Positions 62,100 through 64,000 of a stretch of DNA of 64,000 bases are shown here, in pieces. The notes beneath the pieces are model-generated. The model was not told the origin of the DNA and searched no databases. It saw only the letters and a list, made by a program, of their open reading frames with translations. The position numbers and the translations under genes were made by a program. Location of the stretch: NCBI RefSeq assembly GCF_017948245.1, contig NZ_CP072866.1, positions 186,001 through 250,000 of the forward strand. Reading direction: 5' to 3'. Each line of letters starts with the position of its first letter. The first letter of the stretch is position 1. The stretch comes from Rhizobium sp. NLR16a. GTDB lineage: Bacteria; Pseudomonadota; Alphaproteobacteria; Rhizobiales; Rhizobiaceae.

Positions 62100-62825
62100 A
62101 TGCTGAGCAGTTCTCGTTTTTTCTACTGTCTGGAGCGGATCTCCGCATCGCCGACATTGCAGGATCTGGAAACAGCGCTGGACGAAGTCCGCCATATCTA
62201 TGCGATCTCGCACATGGTTCTGCATGTGACCCGTTTCGCAGGGGCGGCGCCGGCCAATCCATTGCTGATGCTGACCTATCCGCCCGAATGGGTGAAACAA
62301 TATCTTGCCCGGGATTATTTCAGCATCGATCCCGTCGTGCGCCTCGGCCGGCGCGGCTTCCTGCCCGTGGAATGGTCGGCGTCTAAATGGGATACAGGCC
62401 GGGCGCACGGCTTCTTCAAGGAGGCGATGGCCTTCGGCGTCGGCCGGCAGGGCGTGACCCTCCCGGTGCGGGGCCCGCAAGGTGAGCGATCGCTGTTTAC
62501 AGTCACCTCCAATCACCCCGATGCTTACTGGCGGCAGTTCCGCATCGACAGCATGCGCGACCTCCAGTATCTCGCCCATCACCTTCACGACCGGGCAATG
62601 GTCTTGTCGGGCATGCGCGCGGTTGCGGATTTTCCACAACTGTCGCGCCGCGAGATGCAATGCCTTGAGATGACGGCCAATGGCCTTCTGGCAAAGCAGA
62701 TCGGCGCCCGATTGTCCATTTCGCTCAGCGCGGTGCAGCTCTATCTCGCCTCGGCGCGCCGGAAGCTGACTGTCGCGACAACGAGCGAAGCGGTCGCCAA
62801 GGCGATTGCGCTCGAACTGATATAA
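62100..62825 (+). CDS. LuxR-type autoinducer-binding regulator
   Basis: A 241-residue LuxR protein. The autoinducer domain has the conserved Trp64, Tyr68, Asp77-Pro78 and Trp92 pattern (EWVKQYLARDYFSIDPVV), and the C-terminal helix-turn-helix is LSRREMQCLEMTANGLLAKQ followed by IGARLSISLSAVQLYLASAR. A tyrosine replaces the usual histidine in the recognition helix region. It is 155 bases downstream of luxI, in the same direction, and is the likely receptor for its signal and binder of the palindrome upstream of luxI. Confidence 0.9.
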   Translation: MLSSSRFFYCLERISASPTLQDLETALDEVRHIYAISHMVLHVTRFAGAAPANPLLMLTYPPEWVKQYLARDYFSIDPVVRLGRRGFLPVEWSASKWDTGRAHGFFKEAMAFGVGRQGVTLPVRGPQGERSLFTVTSNHPDAYWRQFRIDSMRDLQYLAHHLHDRAMVLSGMRAVADFPQLSRREMQCLEMTANGLLAKQIGARLSISLSAVQLYLASARRKLTVATTSEAVAKAIALELI

Positions 62826-62842
62826 GCCTGTCCGGTCCCTGC

Positions 62843-63307
62843 TCAGCGTTTGCCTTTGCCGCGCGTCGCCAGAACGTTTCGGATCGAGAAGCTGGAGTGA
62901 ATCCTGAGGACGCCTGGCAAGGCCGACAATATTTCCTTGTGGATCCGTTCGAACTCGCCGGCATTGGCGACTTCCACGCGCAGCAGATAGTCGGATCCAC
63001 CCGTCATCAGGAAACATTCGCGGATTTCCGGATGACGGCGGACGGCCGCCTCGAAACGGTCGAGATAATCCTCCGTCTGCCGTTCGAGGGTGATGTTGAT
63101 GATAACGGCAATCATCGCATCCGCATTGCTCGTATCGAGAAGCGCCGTATAGCCGCGGATCACGCCCGTCTTTTCCATGATCTTGATGCGTCTGAGGCAA
63201 GCAGACGGCGACAGGCCGACCTCGACGGCAAGCTTGGCATTGCTCATCCGGGCGTCGAGGCGCAGGAGCCTGAGGATGTTGCGATCTGTGGTGTCAAGGG
63301 CGGGCAT
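62843..63307 (-). CDS. Lrp/AsnC-family transcriptional regulator
   Basis: A 154-residue Lrp-type regulator: N-terminal helix-turn-helix (NAKLAVEVGLSPSACLRRIK) and C-terminal ligand-binding RAM domain (CFLMTGGSDYLLRVEVANAG). It is divergent from the alanine racemase gene. In other proteobacteria an Lrp-family protein next to an alanine racemase controls alanine catabolism, with alanine as effector, and that is the likely role here. Confidence 0.88.
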   Translation of the reverse strand: MPALDTTDRNILRLLRLDARMSNAKLAVEVGLSPSACLRRIKIMEKTGVIRGYTALLDTSNADAMIAVIINITLERQTEDYLDRFEAAVRRHPEIRECFLMTGGSDYLLRVEVANAGEFERIHKEILSALPGVLRIHSSFSIRNVLATRGKGKR

Positions 63308-63432
63308 GATCGATTATTCCAAATTTTCACCGATCATGCGCATAAGATGCAATGGATGCAATGATCAATGACAAATTTGACCTGCAATATCGCTTATTCT
63401 TTCATACACTGCAGGGAAACAAGAGGGTGAAC

Positions 63433-64000
63433 ATGGACAGCGATATTTTGGTTTCGCATGCACATACTGCCGCGACCATGCAGGGGGCTACAGGCTACCT
63501 GACGGTCGATCTTGCTGCGCTCGGCCGCAATTATCGCAAGCTGGTGTCGATGCTGGCGCCGGTTCGTGCGGGCGCCGTCGTCAAGGCCGATGCCTATGGA
63601 CTCGGCGCGGAACGGGTGGCGAAAACGCTCTACGGCAAAGATTGCCGGCATTTCTTCGTTGCTCAATTCGTCGAGGCGGCGATGCTCCGGCCGGTGCTTG
63701 CGCAGGACGCCCAGATTTTCGTGCTGAACGGCCTGCAGCCGGGTAATGAAATTGCCTGCGCCGAAATGAATATTGTCCCTGTTCTGAATTCGCTAGCCCA
63801 GTGGCAGCAATGGTCGGCGGCGGCGCGCGCGCTGAAGCGCTGCCTGCCGGCCGTCCTGCAATTCGACACCGGCATGTCGCGGCTGGGCTTTCCCCCGGAG
63901 GAAAGGGCGGATCTGGCGATAGCCCTTCGCAATGGCACCAATATCGAAGTCCTGTTCATCATGAGCCATCTGGCTTCGGCCGATGAGACCGATGGCGAGC
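63433..64000 (+). CDS. alr: Alanine racemase, 3' end outside window
   Basis: The first 189 residues of an alanine racemase, open to the end of the window. The PLP lysine is in AGAVVKADAYGLGAERVA (Lys52), preceded by YLTVDLAALGRNYRKL, and LQFDTGMSRLGF is the conserved strand that follows. It interconverts L- and D-alanine for cell-wall synthesis or alanine catabolism. AGAGGGTG precedes the ATG. Divergent from an Lrp regulator, which suggests the catabolic (DadX-like) role. Confidence 0.9.
   Translation, partial: MDSDILVSHAHTAATMQGATGYLTVDLAALGRNYRKLVSMLAPVRAGAVVKADAYGLGAERVAKTLYGKDCRHFFVAQFVEAAMLRPVLAQDAQIFVLNGLQPGNEIACAEMNIVPVLNSLAQWQQWSAAARALKRCLPAVLQFDTGMSRLGFPPEERADLAIALRNGTNIEVLFIMSHLASADETDGE

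Noticed and set aside
1..64000. tRNA, rRNA, CRISPR arrays, intact insertion sequences, phage or conjugation genes
   Set aside because: None was found on reading both strands; the window looks like stable accessory metabolism DNA.

Overview
The window is high-GC alphaproteobacterial DNA and reads as an accessory region (chromid or megaplasmid, or an accessory part of the chromosome) of a Rhizobium species of the R. leguminosarum/R. etli group. The reasons are the complete vicibactin siderophore locus (vbsGSO, vbsADL, vbsC, vbsP with rpoI), iron-responsive operators of the rhizobial RirA type (TGA-N9-TCA), a rhizobial ROSE-type RNA thermometer, and many sugar ABC and glycosidase genes. No rRNA, tRNA, CRISPR array or insertion sequence was seen. 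One decayed chemoreceptor fragment and one dispersed-type inverted repeat are present.

Layout. 1-5.6 kb: the end of a DUF692 (MNIO)/DUF2063/DoxX operon, the gene set of copper-binding 'bufferin' peptide systems, running with overlaps into a type II NADH dehydrogenase, a membrane class III adenylate cyclase and a DUF3307 membrane protein. 6-9.1 kb: a GH38 alpha-mannosidase. 9.3-15 kb: a HAMP/chemoreceptor relic, then a minus-strand sugar ABC operon (binding protein, double ATPase, two permeases, SMP-30 lactonase). A GAF-domain histidine kinase and response regulator lie divergent to it at 15.2-17.2 kb. 17.5-25.9 kb: an uncharacterised membrane-anchored protein with a likely 3' frameshift, a LysR regulator with divergent alpha/beta hydrolase, a TetR regulator with divergent GH3 beta-glucosidase, an Hsp20 gene behind an RNA thermometer, a 46-residue basic protein, and an L,D-transpeptidase/OmpA-lipoprotein pair.

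26.2-45.1 kb is the iron region: FhuA-like receptor and FhuF-like reductase, an AraC regulator and an SDR, then vbsC-fhuD-fhuB, rpoI, vbsADL, vbsGSO and vbsP. The regulation can be read from the DNA. One operator lies before the receptor and one between vbsC and rpoI. RpoI then acts through two matching divergent promoters (CTAAAY-N16-CGTCATT) between vbsA and vbsG. VbsO hydroxylates ornithine, VbsA adds 3-hydroxybutyrate, VbsL epimerises, VbsC acetylates, VbsS activates, trimerises and cyclises, VbsP primes the carrier, and VbsD probably exports. FhuA/FhuDB re-import the ferric complex and FhuF probably reduces it. The importer ATPase FhuC is not in the window.

45.2-50.6 kb: a nitrate-type ABC importer (nrtABD) behind a consensus sigma-54 promoter, then a PAS-GGDEF-EAL protein. 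50.7-61.1 kb: eight co-directional genes that I do not recognise as a described pathway: fungal-type GH15 glucoamylase without a signal peptide, GMC oxidoreductase, VioB-like ferritin-fold protein, sorbitol-dehydrogenase-type small subunit, two TIM-barrel sugar isomerase/epimerase-like proteins, a metallo-beta-lactamase-fold hydrolase and a pyruvate/indolepyruvate-decarboxylase-like ThDP enzyme. Upstream is an XRE regulator, divergent from a LuxI/LuxR pair with a 22-bp lux-box-like palindrome between them. This quorum-sensing-adjacent carbohydrate-oxidation cluster is the best candidate for an undescribed system. 62.8-64 kb: an Lrp regulator divergent from an alanine racemase cut by the window end.
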